The notes beneath the pieces are model-generated. The model saw nothing but the letters and a program-made list of their open reading frames with translations, was not told the origin of the DNA and did not search any database. Shown piece by piece: positions 46,495-55,428 of a stretch of DNA of 64,000 nt (position 1 is its first letter; every line of letters begins with the position of its first letter). A program made the position numbers and the translations under genes. The stretch is from NCBI RefSeq assembly GCF_003095395.1, contig NZ_QEIJ01000001.1, positions 558,001-622,000 on the forward strand. Direction: 5' to 3'. Origin of the DNA: Microbacterium sp. Gd 4-13 (GTDB taxonomy: Bacteria > Actinomycetota > Actinomycetes > Actinomycetales > Microbacteriaceae).

Positions 46495-47082
46495 ATGGCC
46501 GAACCACTAATGGCAACCAGCGTCTTCGACAGGCTCCTCAAAGACCGCATCATCTGGCTGGGCTCAGAGGTGCGTGACGAGAACGCCAACGAGATCTGCG
46601 CCAAGATCCTGTTGCTCGCCGCCGAAGACCAGGAAAAGGACATCTTCCTGTACATCAACTCGCCCGGCGGATCGATCACCGCGGGTATGGCGATCTACGA
46701 CACGATGCAGTTCGTGCCGAACGACATCGTGACCGTCGGTATCGGCATGGCGGCCTCGATGGGCCAGCTGCTGCTCACCAGCGGCACAAAGGGGAAGCGG
46801 TACATCACCCCCAACGCGCGCGTGCTCCTGCACCAGCCGCACGGCGGGTTCGGCGGCACGTCAAGCGACATCCAGACCCAGGCCCAGCTCATCCTCGACA
46901 TGAAGCGTCGCCTGGCCGAGATCACGGCGGGCCAGACGGGCAAGGACGTCGAGCAGATCAACGCCGACGGCGACCGCGACCGTTGGTTCTCGGCCGAGGA
47001 AGCACTCGAGTACGGCTTCGTCGACCACATCCGCTCCAGCGCGCTCGACGTGACCGGCGGCGGCGGAACGACCGCCGAGTAA
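46495..47082 (+). CDS. clpP1: ATP-dependent Clp protease proteolytic subunit ClpP1
   Basis: Serine protease subunit of 195 residues with Ser about 88 in [12 protein letters not shown], His about 113 in VLLHQPHGG and the Asp in the later [11 protein letters not shown] region. In actinobacteria ClpP1 and ClpP2 rings combine into one mixed tetradecamer. A short N-terminal extension ([17 protein letters not shown]) is processed in relatives. AGGAGT precedes the ATG. clpP2 follows after 31 bases. Confidence 0.96.
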   Translation: MAEPLMATSVFDRLLKDRIIWLGSEVRDENANEICAKILLLAAEDQEKDIFLYINSPGGSITAGMAIYDTMQFVPNDIVTVGIGMAASMGQLLLTSGTKGKRYITPNARVLLHQPHGGFGGTSSDIQTQAQLILDMKRRLAEITAGQTGKDVEQINADGDRDRWFSAEEALEYGFVDHIRSSALDVTGGGGTTAE

Positions 47083-47113
47083 CGCACCCGAAGGCGAAAG
47101 AGAGAGAACCCAC

Positions 47114-47785
47114 ATGCACACCCCCACCTTCGGAGCCGCGGCCGGCCAGGGCATCCAGATGCCCGGCAGCCGTTACATCCTGCCGCAGTTCGAAGAGCGC
47201 ACGGCCTACGGGTACAAGCGCCAGGACCCCTACAACAAGCTGTTCGAAGACCGCGTGATCTTCCTCGGCGTGCAGGTCGACGACGCGTCGGCCGACGACG
47301 TGATGGCACAGCTGCTCGTGCTCGAGAGCCAGGATCCCGACCGCGACATCATCATGTACATCAACTCGCCCGGCGGCTCGTTCACGGCCATGACGGCGAT
47401 CTACGACACGATGCAGTACGTCTCGCCGCAGATCCAGACGGTCGTGCTCGGCCAGGCGGCGTCGGCGGCGTCGGTGCTCCTCGCCGCGGGTGCGCCCGGC
47501 AAGCGTCTCGCGCTGCCGAACGCCCGTATCCTCATCCACCAGCCCGCCGTGGGCGAGTCGGGTCACGGGCAGGCATCCGACATCGAGATCCAGGCCGCGG
47601 AGATCCTCCGCATGCGCACCTGGTTGGAGGCCACCCTCTCCAAGCACTCGAACAAGACGCCGGAAGAGGTCAACAAAGACATCGACCGCGACAAGATCCT
47701 CTCGGGCGAGGAGGCCGTGGCGTACGGCCTCATCGACCAGGTGCTGACCACGCGCAAGCGCACTCCGGCGGCACTCACCTCCTGA
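47114..47785 (+). CDS. clpP2: ATP-dependent Clp protease proteolytic subunit ClpP2
   Basis: Second ClpP subunit, 223 residues, with Ser about 117 in VLGQAASAASVLLAAG, His about 142 in ILIHQPAVGESGHGQ and Asp in NKDIDRDKILS. The N-terminal about 30 residues form a propeptide-like extension before DPYNKLFEDRVIFLG. It binds ClpX or ClpC as part of the mixed complex. The neighbours clpP1 and clpX support this job. Confidence 0.96.
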   Translation: MHTPTFGAAAGQGIQMPGSRYILPQFEERTAYGYKRQDPYNKLFEDRVIFLGVQVDDASADDVMAQLLVLESQDPDRDIIMYINSPGGSFTAMTAIYDTMQYVSPQIQTVVLGQAASAASVLLAAGAPGKRLALPNARILIHQPAVGESGHGQASDIEIQAAEILRMRTWLEATLSKHSNKTPEEVNKDIDRDKILSGEEAVAYGLIDQVLTTRKRTPAALTS

Positions 47786-47795
47786 TCGGATGCTT

Positions 47796-47830
47796 CGAAG
47801 CCCCCGTCGCAGCTCGCGGCGGGGGCTTCG
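47796..47830 (+). terminator. Terminator of clpP1-clpP2
   Basis: Arms 47796-47806 and 47820-47830 pair over 11 bases, with a further inner CGC/GCG stem. Ten bases behind the clpP2 stop. Confidence 0.8.
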
Positions 47831-47895
47831 TCGTGTTCGCCGACGGCGGGAGGAACAGTCGATCTCCAATGCCATCCGATGTCGCGGGCAGAGGT

Positions 47896-47901
47896 TAGGC
47901 T
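47896..47901 (+). promoter_or_regulatory. -10 hexamer TAGGCT of clpX
   Basis: TAGGCT would give a leader of about 44 bases with AGGAG before the ATG. A small hairpin (47912-47931, 8 pairs with a bulge) can form in the leader. Confidence 0.45.
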
Positions 47902-47951
47902 CGTGAGTGCGCACGGGGGAGTGGCTCCCGTGGTGGCGAGGAGGAGCCGCA

Positions 47952-49220
47952 ATGGCACGTATCGGTGAGAGCGCCGACCTGTTCAAGTGCTCCTTCTGCG
48001 GGAAGAGCCAGAAGCAGGTGCAGCAGCTCATCGCTGGACCCGGCGTGTACATCTGCGACGAGTGCGTCGAGCTGTGCAACGAGATCATCGAAGAGCGCAT
48101 GGCCGAGTCGTCCGCCGGCGTGGTCTCCGACTTCGATCTGCCCAAGCCGCGCGAGATCTTCGCGTTCCTCGAGGAATACGTCGTCGGGCAGGAAGATGCC
48201 AAGCGCTCCCTGGCTGTCGCCGTCTACAACCACTACAAGCGTGTCCGCGCGCACGGAACGATCCAGCCCGCCGAGCAGCGCGCCGACGAGATCGAGATCG
48301 CCAAGAGCAACATCCTCATCCTCGGGCCGACCGGTACCGGCAAGACCTATCTCGCGCAGACCTTGGCGAAACGACTCAACGTTCCGTTCGCCGTGGCCGA
48401 TGCGACGGCTCTCACCGAGGCGGGCTACGTCGGCGAAGACGTCGAGAACATCCTCTTGAAGCTGTTGCAGGCCGCAGACTTCGACACCAAGCGCGCTGAG
48501 ACCGGCATCATCTACATCGACGAGGTCGACAAGATCGCCCGCAAGGCCGAGAACCCCTCGATCACCCGCGACGTCTCGGGCGAGGGCGTGCAGCAGGCAC
48601 TGCTGAAGATCCTCGAGGGCACTGTTGCGTCGGTGCCCCCGCAGGGCGGCCGCAAGCATCCGCACCAGGAGTTCATCCAGATCGACACGACGAACGTCCT
48701 GTTCATCGTGGCGGGTGCGTTCGCCGGTCTCGAAGACATCATCTCGGCGCGCGTGGGCAAGCACGGTGTCGGCTTCGGCGCCCCCCTGCACAGCAAGGGC
48801 GAAGACCTGAACCTCTTCAGCGAAGTGCTGCCCGAAGACCTCCACAAGTTCGGACTGATCCCCGAGTTCATCGGGCGTCTTCCCGTGGTCGCGTCGGTAT
48901 CGCCGCTCGACCAGAACGCGCTCATGGAAATCCTCACGGAGCCCAAGAATGCGCTCGTGAAGCAGTATCAGCGCATGTTCGAGATCGACGGGGTCGAGCT
49001 CGAGTTCGAGCGCGACGCATTGCTCGCCATCGCTGACCGCGCCGTCGGGCGCAAGACCGGTGCACGCGGTCTCCGCGCGATCCTCGAAGACGTCCTCGGA
49101 CCGATCATGTTCGACGTGCCGTCGTCCGACGATGTCTCGAAGGTCATCATCACGCGGGCCTGCGTCGAGGACGGCGCCGCCCCGACGATGGTGCTCGAGC
49201 AGAAGCGCAAGAGCGCCTGA
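47952..49220 (+). CDS. clpX: ATP-dependent Clp protease ATP-binding subunit ClpX
   Basis: AAA+ unfoldase that feeds ClpP. The 422-residue protein has a zinc-binding domain with Cys13, Cys16, Cys35 and Cys38, Walker [13 protein letters not shown], Walker [12 protein letters not shown], the pore loop [11 protein letters not shown], the ClpP-binding loop with VGF ([11 protein letters not shown], the usual IGF), and sensor-2 [11 protein letters not shown]. The ATG at 47952 follows AGGAG. It is separated from clpP2 by a terminator and has its own promoter. Confidence 0.97.
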   Translation: MARIGESADLFKCSFCGKSQKQVQQLIAGPGVYICDECVELCNEIIEERMAESSAGVVSDFDLPKPREIFAFLEEYVVGQEDAKRSLAVAVYNHYKRVRAHGTIQPAEQRADEIEIAKSNILILGPTGTGKTYLAQTLAKRLNVPFAVADATALTEAGYVGEDVENILLKLLQAADFDTKRAETGIIYIDEVDKIARKAENPSITRDVSGEGVQQALLKILEGTVASVPPQGGRKHPHQEFIQIDTTNVLFIVAGAFAGLEDIISARVGKHGVGFGAPLHSKGEDLNLFSEVLPEDLHKFGLIPEFIGRLPVVASVSPLDQNALMEILTEPKNALVKQYQRMFEIDGVELEFERDALLAIADRAVGRKTGARGLRAILEDVLGPIMFDVPSSDDVSKVIITRACVEDGAAPTMVLEQKRKSA

Positions 49221-49236
49221 CGACATCGCGAAGATG

Positions 49237-49265
49237 AGAGCGGCCGGGGGATTCCCGGCCGCTCT
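49237..49265. terminator. Bidirectional hairpin between clpX and the M3 peptidase
   Basis: Arms 49237-49248 and 49254-49265 pair exactly over 12 bases with a 5-base loop, between two convergent genes. Confidence 0.8.
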
Positions 49266-49271
49266 TCACTT

Positions 49272-51317
49272 TCAGTCCTCCAGGCCGCGGCGCTTCAGGA
49301 GCGGCGCGATCTCGGCGGTTCGCCCACGGAAGTCGCGGTAAGCCTCGAGCGGGTCCTTCGACCCGCCGACGCCGAGCAGGCGGTCGCGGAAGCGGTCGCC
49401 GTTCTCCCTCGTCAGCCCACCGTTCTCACGGAACCATTCGACGGTGTCAGCATCGAGCACCTCGCTCCAGATGTACGAGTAGTAGCCCGCGCTGTAGCCG
49501 CCCGAGAAGACGTGCGCGAAGTAGGTCGATGAGTAGCGCGGTGGCACGGTCGGCTCGTCGAGGCCGATATCGGCGAGAGCCGCTCGTTCGAAGTCAGCCA
49601 CATCAATCTCTCGCGACGACTCCGCGGCCGACAGGGAATGCCACGCCTGATCGATCCAGGATGCGGCGAGGTACTCGCTGGTCGCGAAGCCCTGGTTGAA
49701 GGCCTCGGTCGCCGCGAGTTTGGCGACCACAGTGGAAGGGAGCGGCTCGCCCGTCTCGTGGTGGCGGGCGTAGTTCGCCAGCACCTCGGGCCAGAAGATC
49801 CACATCTCGTTGACCTGGCTGGGGAACTCGACGAAGTCGCGGAAGACAGCAGTACCGCCGAACGACGGATAGGTGACCGTCGCGAACAGCCCGTGCAGAG
49901 CGTGCCCGAACTCGTGGAACAGCGTGGTGACCTCGTCGAGCGAGAGCAGAGTGGGCTGGCCGGCGGCAGGGCGGTTGACGTTGAGGTTGTTCACGACGAC
50001 GGGCGAGGTGCCCCGCAGGACGGACTGGACCACGATCGAGTTCATCCAGGCCCCGCCGCGTTTGGTGTCGCGGGTGTAGAGGTCGAGGATGAACAGGCCG
50101 AGAGCGGAACCGGCGGGGTTCGTCACCTCGAAGACCCGGGCCTCGGGGTGATAGGCGGCGAGATCGTGGCGCTCGGAGATCGTGATGCCGTAGAGCTTCT
50201 CGGCCGCGAAGAAGACGCCGTCCTTCAGAACGCGCTCTGCCTCGAACCACGGTCGAAGCGCAGCGGTGTCGAGGTCGTACTCGGCCTGACGCACTTTTTC
50301 GGTATAGAACGCCCAGTCGTGGGCTTCGACCTCGACGCCGTCGGCGGCGGCGATGGCCCGCAGCTTCTCGCGTTCGACCTGCGCGTTGCGCGCGGCGGGA
50401 GCGGCGAGGCGGCGCAGCAGGTCGTGCACCGCAGCAGGTGAGCCGGCCGTCTCATCCGCCGTCACGTAGGCGGCGTGGCTGTCGAAACCGAGCAGCGCCG
50501 CCCGCTCGGCGCGGAGCCGCACGATCTCGAGGAGCACGGGACGGTTGTCATGCGCGCCCGGGCGGCGGCCGCGCAACCGGGATGCGTCGAGAATGCGGCG
50601 ACGACTCTCGCGGTTCGTCAGGGCCGCGAGGTAGGGGTGTCCGGTGAACAAGGGGAGTGTCACGACGTACCGACCGTCGAGGCCGCGATCCGACGCCGCC
50701 TGCGAGGCGGCCGACAACTGGCCCGCGTTGAGTCCGTCGAGCTCGGCGGCGGAGTCGAAGACGACGGCGAGAGCGTTCGTATCGGAGAGAAGGTTCTTCT
50801 CGAACGTGGTGGTGAGGATGGCGAGCCGTTCGTTGACGGCCGTGAGCCGCGTCTTGTCGGTCTCGCCGAGGCCGGCTCCGGCACGCGACATCTCGCGGAA
50901 GCGACGCTCGACGAGGTAGCGCTGCTCTCCGGAGAGGTCGAGATCGCCGAGCTGATCGTGAAGGGTACGCACGCGATCGAACAGTCGCACGTCGAGTTCG
51001 ATCGCATCGTGGTGGGCAGACATCTGGGGCGCGAGGGCCTCCTCGATCTCCTGCACTGCAGCCGTGGCATCCGCGGAGGCGATCGTATAGAAGGCGCTGG
51101 CCACCCGTCCAAGGAGTTCTCCACTCTTTTCCAGGGCGACCATCGTGTTCTCGAAAGACGGCGCATCGGTGTTCGTGGCGATGCGCTCGACCTCGCCGCG
51201 GTGCCGGGAGAACCCCTCCGCGAAAGCCGGGAGGTAGTGATCCGTGTCGATCGACCCGTAGTCGGGAAGCCCGAAGGGAAGGGTGGGCGGGCGCAGCAAG
51301 GGGTTATCAGCAGCCAT
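49272..51317 (-). CDS. dcp: M3-family metallopeptidase (peptidyl-dipeptidase Dcp/oligopeptidase)
   Basis: Zinc peptidase of 681 residues that cleaves short peptides. The zinc motif is VTTLFHEFGHALHGLFA, with the downstream region FVEFPSQVNEMWIFWPEVLA containing the third ligand Glu. RGGAWMNSIV and YSAGYYSYIWSEVLDADTVEWF are typical of the family. Whether it is a peptidyl-dipeptidase or an endopeptidase cannot be told. A TAGGGT box ends 7 bases from ATG 51317. Confidence 0.93.
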   Translation of the reverse strand: MAADNPLLRPPTLPFGLPDYGSIDTDHYLPAFAEGFSRHRGEVERIATNTDAPSFENTMVALEKSGELLGRVASAFYTIASADATAAVQEIEEALAPQMSAHHDAIELDVRLFDRVRTLHDQLGDLDLSGEQRYLVERRFREMSRAGAGLGETDKTRLTAVNERLAILTTTFEKNLLSDTNALAVVFDSAAELDGLNAGQLSAASQAASDRGLDGRYVVTLPLFTGHPYLAALTNRESRRRILDASRLRGRRPGAHDNRPVLLEIVRLRAERAALLGFDSHAAYVTADETAGSPAAVHDLLRRLAAPAARNAQVEREKLRAIAAADGVEVEAHDWAFYTEKVRQAEYDLDTAALRPWFEAERVLKDGVFFAAEKLYGITISERHDLAAYHPEARVFEVTNPAGSALGLFILDLYTRDTKRGGAWMNSIVVQSVLRGTSPVVVNNLNVNRPAAGQPTLLSLDEVTTLFHEFGHALHGLFATVTYPSFGGTAVFRDFVEFPSQVNEMWIFWPEVLANYARHHETGEPLPSTVVAKLAATEAFNQGFATSEYLAASWIDQAWHSLSAAESSREIDVADFERAALADIGLDEPTVPPRYSSTYFAHVFSGGYSAGYYSYIWSEVLDADTVEWFRENGGLTRENGDRFRDRLLGVGGSKDPLEAYRDFRGRTAEIAPLLKRRGLED

Positions 51318-51323
51318 TCGTCC

Positions 51324-51329
51324 ACCCTA
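51324..51329 (-). promoter_or_regulatory. -10 hexamer TAGGGT of the M3 peptidase gene
   Basis: TAGGGT on the reverse strand, 7 bases from ATG 51317; predicted leaderless. Confidence 0.6.
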
Positions 51330-51400
51330 CGTCGGAGGTCGATGACCGCCGTTGCGGGCATGTCGAAGATGCGCACACGCAGCGGAGGGCCGTCTCCCAG

Positions 51401-51661
51401 ATGGTGATGAGCGAGTTTCTCCGCAACCGTCACGAGCAGCTGGCGGAATTCTCCGAACGCGGGATCGACGCGGAAACGGCCGAGTGGCGCGATGCGGTGA
51501 TCCTGTCCACCGCGAACACGCGGCTCGGTCGCCATGCAGCGGATGCCGCGGTGACATCCCGCCGTGGCGGCGCTCTCGGCCGGGCTGATCAGGAGCCGGG
51601 CTGCTGGATGCGCACCATGTTGCCTGCGGGGTCGCGCACCGCGCAGTCGAAGATGCCGTAA
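51401..51661 (+). other. Open frame of uncertain status, possibly a gene remnant
   Basis: Between the M3 peptidase and VOC genes (271 bases without a sure gene) a plus-strand frame reads MSEFLRNRHEQLAEFSERGI then AETAEWRDAVILSTANTRLG, with mostly G/C third bases. After about 55 residues it turns into nonsense-like sequence antisense to the VOC gene. No Shine-Dalgarno site or TANNNT box suits it. It may be a remnant or chance. Confidence 0.25.
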
Positions 51662-52002
51662 GGCTGCTCGGTCGGCTCCTGCACGATCTCGACCCCCGAT
51701 GCCTCCAGCGTCTCGAAGGTCGCCAGCAGGTCGGGCGTCGCGAGGTTGATGCCGAAGTAGCTTCCCTTGGCGATGAGGTCGAGCAGGATCCGGCTCTCTT
51801 CCTCGGTGAGATCGGGGTTGGCCGTCGGCGGGTGCAGCACGATCGCGGTGTCCGGCTGTCCGGCCGGACCGACGGTGAGCCACCGCATCCCCTCGTACCC
51901 GACGTCGGTACGCACCTCGAAACCGAGGAGGTCGCGGTAGAACCGCACAGACGCCTCGGGATCGGTGTGCGGCAGGTATGACTCGCGAATCGTGATGTCC
52001 AT
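51589..52002 (-). CDS. VOC-family protein (glyoxalase/bleomycin resistance fold)
   Basis: The 137-residue protein has two beta-alpha-beta-beta-beta units of the vicinal oxygen chelate fold: DPEASVRFYRDLLGFEVRTD and DPAGNMVRIQQPGS at the end, with Glu/His-type ligands not all obvious. Function within VOC cannot be set. ATG 52002 is chosen because TAGCGT ends 8 bases away; GTG 52011 would overlap the box. An AraC-type regulator lies just upstream and may control it. Confidence 0.88.
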   Translation of the reverse strand: MDITIRESYLPHTDPEASVRFYRDLLGFEVRTDVGYEGMRWLTVGPAGQPDTAIVLHPPTANPDLTEEESRILLDLIAKGSYFGINLATPDLLATFETLEASGVEIVQEPTEQPYGIFDCAVRDPAGNMVRIQQPGS

Positions 52003-52009
52003 GTCGCTC

Positions 52010-52015
52010 ACGCTA
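52010..52015 (-). promoter_or_regulatory. -10 hexamer TAGCGT of the VOC gene
   Basis: TAGCGT on the reverse strand, 8 bases from ATG 52002. Its first three bases are the stop codon of the AraC-type gene. Confidence 0.55.
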
Positions 52016-52450
52016 GAGCGCCGGCACGACGGACGCTTCTCGATTCCTGACCGGTCGCATGACGAATCGCGTGACGCAGCTGGGCAGCTCCGCAGCGATC
52101 CCCGCCGTTTCGCGGCGGTAGACGCTCGGCGACGTGCCGACGATCTCGGTGAACCTCGTGCTGAACGTGCCGAGCGAGGAGAAACCCACCGCGAAGCACA
52201 CCTCGGTCACCGAGAGGTCGCCGCGTCGCAGCAGCGCCATGGCGCGCTCGATGCGCCGTGTCAGGAGGTACGCGTAGGGCGATTCGCCGTAGGCGAGACG
52301 GAACTGGCGACTGAGGTGGCCCGCCGACATGTTCGCCCCGCGAGCGAGGGCTTCGACGTCGAGGGGGCGGCCGTGCTCGCGGTCGATACGGTCGCGCACC
52401 CTTCGAAGCCGCGTCAGCTCATCGAGCCGCGGGTCGGGGATGCTGGCCAT
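52013..52450 (-). CDS. AraC-family transcriptional regulator, DNA-binding domain only
   Basis: The 145-residue protein is essentially the two helix-turn-helix units of AraC: LDVEALARGANMSAGHLSRQFRLAYGE and SVTEVCFAVGFSSLGTFSTRFTEIVGTSPSVYRRE. There is no N-terminal ligand domain. It lies 10 bases from the VOC gene, which it may regulate. A CACGAT hexamer 7 bases from the ATG is a poor -10 match. Confidence 0.9.
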   Translation of the reverse strand: MASIPDPRLDELTRLRRVRDRIDREHGRPLDVEALARGANMSAGHLSRQFRLAYGESPYAYLLTRRIERAMALLRRGDLSVTEVCFAVGFSSLGTFSTRFTEIVGTSPSVYRRETAGIAAELPSCVTRFVMRPVRNREASVVPAL

Positions 52451-52482
52451 GCCGCCATCGTGCCAGAACCTCGGCCCGACGG

Positions 52483-52755
52483 TCAGTCCTGTCCGGAGTA
52501 GTCCCGGTCGGAGAACTGCTCGTGCTCGTCGTGCGTGACGACCGCCTCACCCGAACGATCCAGCGTGACGATGATGCCCGTATCGAGCTCGACGACCGGA
52601 CGCCCCTCGAGCCAGGTGAGCGTCCACCGCGGTGCCGGCTGGCCGAACTGGTCGGCCGGGAGCGAGTTCTCGACCGCGGCGATCTGGGCATGCAGGCTGG
52701 CCGGGACCGCCGACGGGGGAGTGGATCCTGAGGTCCAGCGTGTACCGAGTTGCAT
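52483..52755 (-). CDS. Small hypothetical protein downstream of valS
   Basis: The 90-residue product (PASLHAQIAAVENSLPADQF, PRWTLTWLEGRPVVELDTGI, SGEAVVTHDEHEQFSDRDYS) looks conserved but unfamiliar. AGGAGG overlaps the valS stop region and stands 6 bases before the ATG, so it is co-transcribed with valS. The acidic tail and lack of basic patches speak against nucleic acid binding. Confidence 0.65.
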   Translation of the reverse strand: MQLGTRWTSGSTPPSAVPASLHAQIAAVENSLPADQFGQPAPRWTLTWLEGRPVVELDTGIIVTLDRSGEAVVTHDEHEQFSDRDYSGQD

Positions 52756-52756
52756 A

Positions 52757-55330
52757 TCAGGCCTCCTGGGGGGCGAGTTCGATGCCCGTGACGGCGGTCG
52801 TCTCGGCGTCTTCGAAAACGATCGTCTCGATGCGGCCGACGGCCTTGAGGTCGCCCTCGGCCGATTTCAGCGCAGCGGTATGCGGGGAGGCGACCGTGGC
52901 GACGGCCACCACGGTCTTCTGCGAGACCTTCGCCTCGGTCTTGGCCCGGCGGATACCGATGAGCGCCTCGCCGACGGCGCTCAGTACTGCCGGGTCGCCC
53001 GGGGAGCCGACCGGTACTGGCCACTCGGCGTGGTGCACCGAGCCCTCGTTGAACCACGACCAGGCCTCCTCCGAGGCGAACGACACGACCGGCGCGAACA
53101 GGCGCAGAAGCGTCGAGAGCGCGACCCTCAGCGAGAGCGCGGCCGATGCCTGTCCGACGTCGGTCTGGTCGTACGCGCGCTCCTTCACCAGTTCGAGGTA
53201 GTCGTCGCAGAAGGTCCAGAAGAACGACTCGGTGATCTCCAGGGCGCGGGCGTGATCGTAGGCCTCGAGGGCCTTCGTCGCATCACGCACCACCTGGTCG
53301 AGCGTCGCGAGCATCGACGCGTCGAGGGCATGCGTGACCTCGGCGTCATCGGGCACCGGGAACGACAGCACGAACTTCGCCGCGTTCAGGATCTTGATGG
53401 CGAGGCGCCGCCCGATCTTGATCTGGGTCGGGTTCTGTGGGTCGAAGGCGGCGTCCGTGCCCAGGCGGCTCGACGCCGCCCAGTAGCGCACGGCATCCGA
53501 ACCATGCTGGTGGAGGACGTCGGCCGGGGTGACCACGTTGCCCTTCGACTTCGACATCTTCTTGCGGTCGGGGTCGACGATGAAGCCGGAGATCGCGGCG
53601 TCCGACCACGGTGAGCGGTCGTCCTGCAGCGCGCTGCGCAGCAGGGTGGAGAACAGCCAGGTGCGGATGATGTCCTGCCCCTGCGGGCGGAGGTCGAACG
53701 GGGCGACGAGCTTCCAGAGGTCTTCGTCGCGCTGCCAGCCGCCGGCGAGCTGCGGGGTGAGCGACGACGTCGCCCACGTGTCGAAGATGTCGCGCTCGGC
53801 GTCGAAACCACCCGGCACGCCTCGCTGGTCTTCGGTGTACCCCGGGGGGACGTCGGTCGTGGGATCGACCGGCAGGGACGCAGCATCGGGCGTCAGCACG
53901 CGGGCGTAGTCGCGGTCACCGTTCTCGTCGAGCGCGTACCAGACCGGGATCGGCACCCCGAAGAACCGCTGACGCGACACGAGCCAGTCGCCGGTGAGGC
54001 CGTTGGTCCAGTTCTCGTAGCGAACGCGCATGAAGTCGGGGTGCCAGGAGATCTCGCGGCCGAGTCCGAGGAGGCGATCGCGGAGCGACTCGTCGCGGGC
54101 GCCGTTTCGCAGATACCACTGACGGGTCGAGACGATCTCGAGCGGACGGTCGCCCTTCTCGAAGAACTTCACGGCGTGCGTGAACGGGCGGGGATCGCCC
54201 TCCATCTCACCGGACTCCTGCAGCAGCTCGACCACACGCTTCTTGGCGCTGAACACGGTCTTGCCGGCGAGCTCGGCATAGGCGGCCTTCGCGGCATCCG
54301 TCTCGATCGCGTCGGGGGCCTCGGCGACGATGCGGCCGTCCTTGCCGATGATCGTGCGGTTGGGCAGATCGAGTTCGCGCCACCAGATGATGTCGGTCAC
54401 GTCGCCGAAGGTGCAGATCATGGCGATGCCGGAGCCCTTGTCGGGCTGGGCCAGCGGGTGTGCGAGCACCGGCACCTCGACGTCGAACAGCGGGGTGCGC
54501 ACCGTCGTGCCGAACAGCGGCTGGTAACGCTCGTCATCCGGGTGTGCGACGAGCGCGACGCAGGCGGCGAGCAGCTCGGGACGGGTGGTCTCGATGTGGA
54601 CATCGCCCGAGCCGTCGACCTTGTGGAAGCCGAGGCGGTGGTAGGCGGCCGGCTGATCGCGATCCTCGAGCTCAGCCTGCGCGATAGCCGAGCGGAAGTC
54701 GACGTCCCAGAGGGTGGGAGCGAGCGCCTGGTACGCCTCGCCACGGTCGAGGTTCTGAAGGAACGCGGACTGGCTGGTGCGGATCGTGTCGCCGGAGATC
54801 GTGCGGTAGGTCTGCGTCCAATCGACGCTGAGGCCGAGATCGCGCCAGAGCGCCTCGAACGCCTTCTCGTCTTCGGCGGTCAGCTTCTCGCAGAGCTCGA
54901 TGAAGTTGCGGCGGCTGATCGGGCGCTGGTCGGCTGCCTTCGTGCTCTTGTTGTCGCCGCCCTCGAACGGGGGAGTGAAGTCGGCGTCGTAGGGCAGCGA
55001 CGGGTCGCACCGCACGCCGTAGTAGTTCTGCACACGCCGCTCGGTCGGCAGACCGTTGTCGTCCCAGCCCATCGGGTAGAACACGGTCTTCCCGCGCATG
55101 CGCTCGAAGCGCACCTTGACGTCGGTGTGCGTGTAGCTGAACACATGACCGATGTGAAGACTCCCCGATGCGGTGGGCGGGGGAGTGTCTACCGAGAAGA
55201 CGCCGGCGCGTCCGACCTCGGCGGCCTTCGCGCGATCGAAGTCGTAGGTTCCGGCTGCGGTCCATGCCGCATCCCACTTCGCTTCGAGGCCTTCGAGTAC
55301 GGGCTTGTCGGGGATCTGCGCGTCGGACAT
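52757..55330 (-). CDS. valS: Valine-tRNA ligase
   Basis: Class I aminoacyl-tRNA synthetase of 857 residues: HIGH motif SGSLHIGHVFSYTHTDV, the editing domain after about residue 200 (DVHIETTRPELLAACVALVA), KMSKS motif in DRKKMSKSKGNVVTPADVL, and an anticodon-binding helical domain. The usual C-terminal coiled coil of ValRS seems absent, as it is in the shorter actinobacterial forms. ATG 55330 follows GAGGAG. A TAGACT at 55394-55389 gives a leader of about 52 bases; I see no T-box there. Confidence 0.96.
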   Translation of the reverse strand: MSDAQIPDKPVLEGLEAKWDAAWTAAGTYDFDRAKAAEVGRAGVFSVDTPPPTASGSLHIGHVFSYTHTDVKVRFERMRGKTVFYPMGWDDNGLPTERRVQNYYGVRCDPSLPYDADFTPPFEGGDNKSTKAADQRPISRRNFIELCEKLTAEDEKAFEALWRDLGLSVDWTQTYRTISGDTIRTSQSAFLQNLDRGEAYQALAPTLWDVDFRSAIAQAELEDRDQPAAYHRLGFHKVDGSGDVHIETTRPELLAACVALVAHPDDERYQPLFGTTVRTPLFDVEVPVLAHPLAQPDKGSGIAMICTFGDVTDIIWWRELDLPNRTIIGKDGRIVAEAPDAIETDAAKAAYAELAGKTVFSAKKRVVELLQESGEMEGDPRPFTHAVKFFEKGDRPLEIVSTRQWYLRNGARDESLRDRLLGLGREISWHPDFMRVRYENWTNGLTGDWLVSRQRFFGVPIPVWYALDENGDRDYARVLTPDAASLPVDPTTDVPPGYTEDQRGVPGGFDAERDIFDTWATSSLTPQLAGGWQRDEDLWKLVAPFDLRPQGQDIIRTWLFSTLLRSALQDDRSPWSDAAISGFIVDPDRKKMSKSKGNVVTPADVLHQHGSDAVRYWAASSRLGTDAAFDPQNPTQIKIGRRLAIKILNAAKFVLSFPVPDDAEVTHALDASMLATLDQVVRDATKALEAYDHARALEITESFFWTFCDDYLELVKERAYDQTDVGQASAALSLRVALSTLLRLFAPVVSFASEEAWSWFNEGSVHHAEWPVPVGSPGDPAVLSAVGEALIGIRRAKTEAKVSQKTVVAVATVASPHTAALKSAEGDLKAVGRIETIVFEDAETTAVTGIELAPQEA

Positions 55331-55388
55331 CGAGAGCTCCTCGGTATGTGCGGCACTGTGTGAGCGTGCCTGAGTGTGGGTCGCCGCC

Positions 55389-55394
55389 AGTCTA
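55389..55394 (-). promoter_or_regulatory. -10 hexamer TAGACT of valS
   Basis: TAGACT on the reverse strand, about 59 bases before the valS ATG; leadered promoter with Shine-Dalgarno GAGGAG. Confidence 0.5.
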
Positions 55395-55428
55395 CCGGCG
55401 GGTGCGCAGGAGTCATTCCCGCTCGGTG

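Noticed and set aside
55331..55428. T-box leader for valS
   Set aside because: The leader is only about 52 bases after the TAGACT box and lacks the TGG-containing T-box sequence.
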